From contig NZ_FNNG01000018.1 of NCBI RefSeq assembly GCF_900106765.1, positions 1-39,501 of the forward strand: a DNA stretch of 39,501 nucleotides. Direction: 5' to 3'. The notes below the pieces were generated by a model, which was not told the origin of the DNA, did no database searches, and saw only the letters and a program-made list of their open reading frames with translations. This DNA is from Tepidimicrobium xylanilyticum (lineage in GTDB: Bacteria; Bacillota; Clostridia; Tissierellales; Tepidimicrobiaceae). Both the position numbers and the translations under genes were made by a program. Each line of letters opens with the position of its first letter. Positions within the stretch are counted from its first letter, which is position 1. Positions 38,628-39,501 of the stretch are shown here, piece by piece.

Positions 38628-39491
38628 ATGACTAATAAGCCAGTGGTAAATAAAACCAATAAACTTACACAAAACTATACAGTTAAATCCTTGTTAAATA
38701 CAGAAAGTTATCAAAAAAGATTTAAAGAAGTATTAGGTAACAGGGCTCCTCAATTTATGAGTAGTATTATAAGTGCAGTTAATAGCAATGCAGCATTAAA
38801 CGAATGTGAACCTAACACAGTAATACAATCAGCATTAAAGGCAGCAATTTTAGATTTGCCCATTGAAGACAATTTTGGATTTGCATATCTAGTACCCTAT
38901 CACAACAGCAAAAAAGGCTACAAAGAATGCCAATTCCAACTAGGATATAAAGGCTACATCCAATTAGCCCTTAGAACAGGAATGTATAAAAATATCAATG
39001 TAATAGACATTAGAGAAGGAGAATTAAAAAACTGGAATCCTTTGACAGAAGAATTAGAAATTGAATTTATAGAAGATGAAAAAGAAAGAGAAGAAAAAGA
39101 GATAATCGGATATGCTGGATATTTTGCACTACTCAATGGCTTTGAAAAGAAAGTCTATTGGTCCGTAGAAAGCTTACTAGGACATGCTAAGAAATATTCA
39201 GTTCAATATGCAAAGTACGGTACTGGTAATTGGAAAGACAACTTTAATGAAATGTGCAAGAAAACTGTAATTAAAAACATGATAAACAAGTGGGGAATTC
39301 TTTCAGTAGAAATGCAGAAACCTAACCAGCAATTACTAGAAGCCATTAAAGCAGACCAAGCAGTAATAAGAAATGAGAACGAATATGATTATGTAGACAA
39401 TGATCCTGATGTTATAGAAGTTCTACCAGAAAACGGTGATGAATATGAAGAAGATAAATCGCTATTTGAAGGAACACCATTTGAGGAATAG
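38628..39491 (+). CDS. recT: RecT-family single-strand annealing recombinase
   Basis: 287 residues. RecT proteins anneal complementary single strands in phage recombination and repair. The core is visible at about 30-210: RFKEVLGNRAPQFMSSIIS, CEPNTVIQSALKAAILDLPIEDNFGFAYLVPY, CQFQLGYKGYIQLALRTGMYKNINV and NEMCKKTVIKNMINKWGILS. The acidic C-terminal tail (about 240-287) is usual and may contact partners. GGAGGTGTAAAT precedes the ATG. The gene ends inside the window. An exonuclease partner, if present, would be in the following sequence (the final bases carry a TAGGAG ribosome-binding-like motif). Confidence 0.94.
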   Translation: MTNKPVVNKTNKLTQNYTVKSLLNTESYQKRFKEVLGNRAPQFMSSIISAVNSNAALNECEPNTVIQSALKAAILDLPIEDNFGFAYLVPYHNSKKGYKECQFQLGYKGYIQLALRTGMYKNINVIDIREGELKNWNPLTEELEIEFIEDEKEREEKEIIGYAGYFALLNGFEKKVYWSVESLLGHAKKYSVQYAKYGTGNWKDNFNEMCKKTVIKNMINKWGILSVEMQKPNQQLLEAIKADQAVIRNENEYDYVDNDPDVIEVLPENGDEYEEDKSLFEGTPFEE

Positions 39492-39501
39492 GCTAGGAGC
39501 T

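Overview
The window is low-GC DNA from an anaerobic, spore-forming Firmicute, most likely Clostridia or Tissierellia. The evidence is the A+T-rich codon use, strong Shine-Dalgarno sites, the gene order pcrA-ligA-gatC-gatA-gatB, a GerMN-domain lipoprotein and a sporulation/cell-wall type amidase. I cannot name the species from sequence alone.

Positions 1-8926 hold a single-strand cluster. It begins with the tail of an unidentified gene and a perfect 54-bp palindrome. Then come a PotABC-like ABC importer (two permeases, the first apparently missing its first membrane helix, and an ATPase), a family-2 glycosyltransferase (TIGR04283-like), a DUF2064/TIGR04282-like GT-A protein, an APH/choline-kinase-fold phosphotransferase, two VTT (TVP38/TMEM64) membrane proteins on either side of an HdrB/GlcF-like iron-sulfur protein, and a two-domain rhodanese lipoprotein. 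Importer plus kinase plus nucleotidyltransferase-like protein plus glycosyltransferase recalls the logic of lic-type small-molecule activation and transfer. This is the best candidate here for an undescribed pathway; its substrate is unknown.

Positions 9069-13276 hold two consecutive ECF sigma/anti-sigma modules. The second also carries two membrane proteins (a double TM2-like protein and a LiaF-like protein), so cell-envelope stress sensing is likely. Each module ends in a related hairpin with a GGGACGG motif. Positions 13277-14341 are a gene-poor scar: a decayed GyrI-like gene between two diverged copies of a ~65-bp element that differ only by transitions.

Positions 14342-29392 are housekeeping: PcrA helicase, DNA ligase, GatCAB, a glutamate/dicarboxylate symporter, a PurM/HypE-fold protein, a cell-wall amidase, a DUF2179-type membrane protein, the GerMN lipoprotein, XTP/dITP pyrophosphatase and a YfcE-type phosphodiesterase. 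A five-tRNA operon (Gly, Arg, His, Lys, Leu) follows from a consensus promoter, then a membrane-anchored phosphoesterase and a lone tRNA-Arg(TCG).

From the 3' end of that tRNA-Arg to the window end is the left part of a prophage or related integrative element. The leftward lysogeny operon encodes an XRE repressor, a DUF6978-like/DUF1828-DUF1829-like pair, an ImmA-like protease and a tyrosine integrase. The rightward early operon starts from a promoter whose spacer holds a palindromic operator. It encodes a Cro-like protein, an excisionase-like HTH protein, several mini-proteins, an ORF6N antirepressor, further HTH proteins, Gam and RecT. The right end of the element lies beyond the window.
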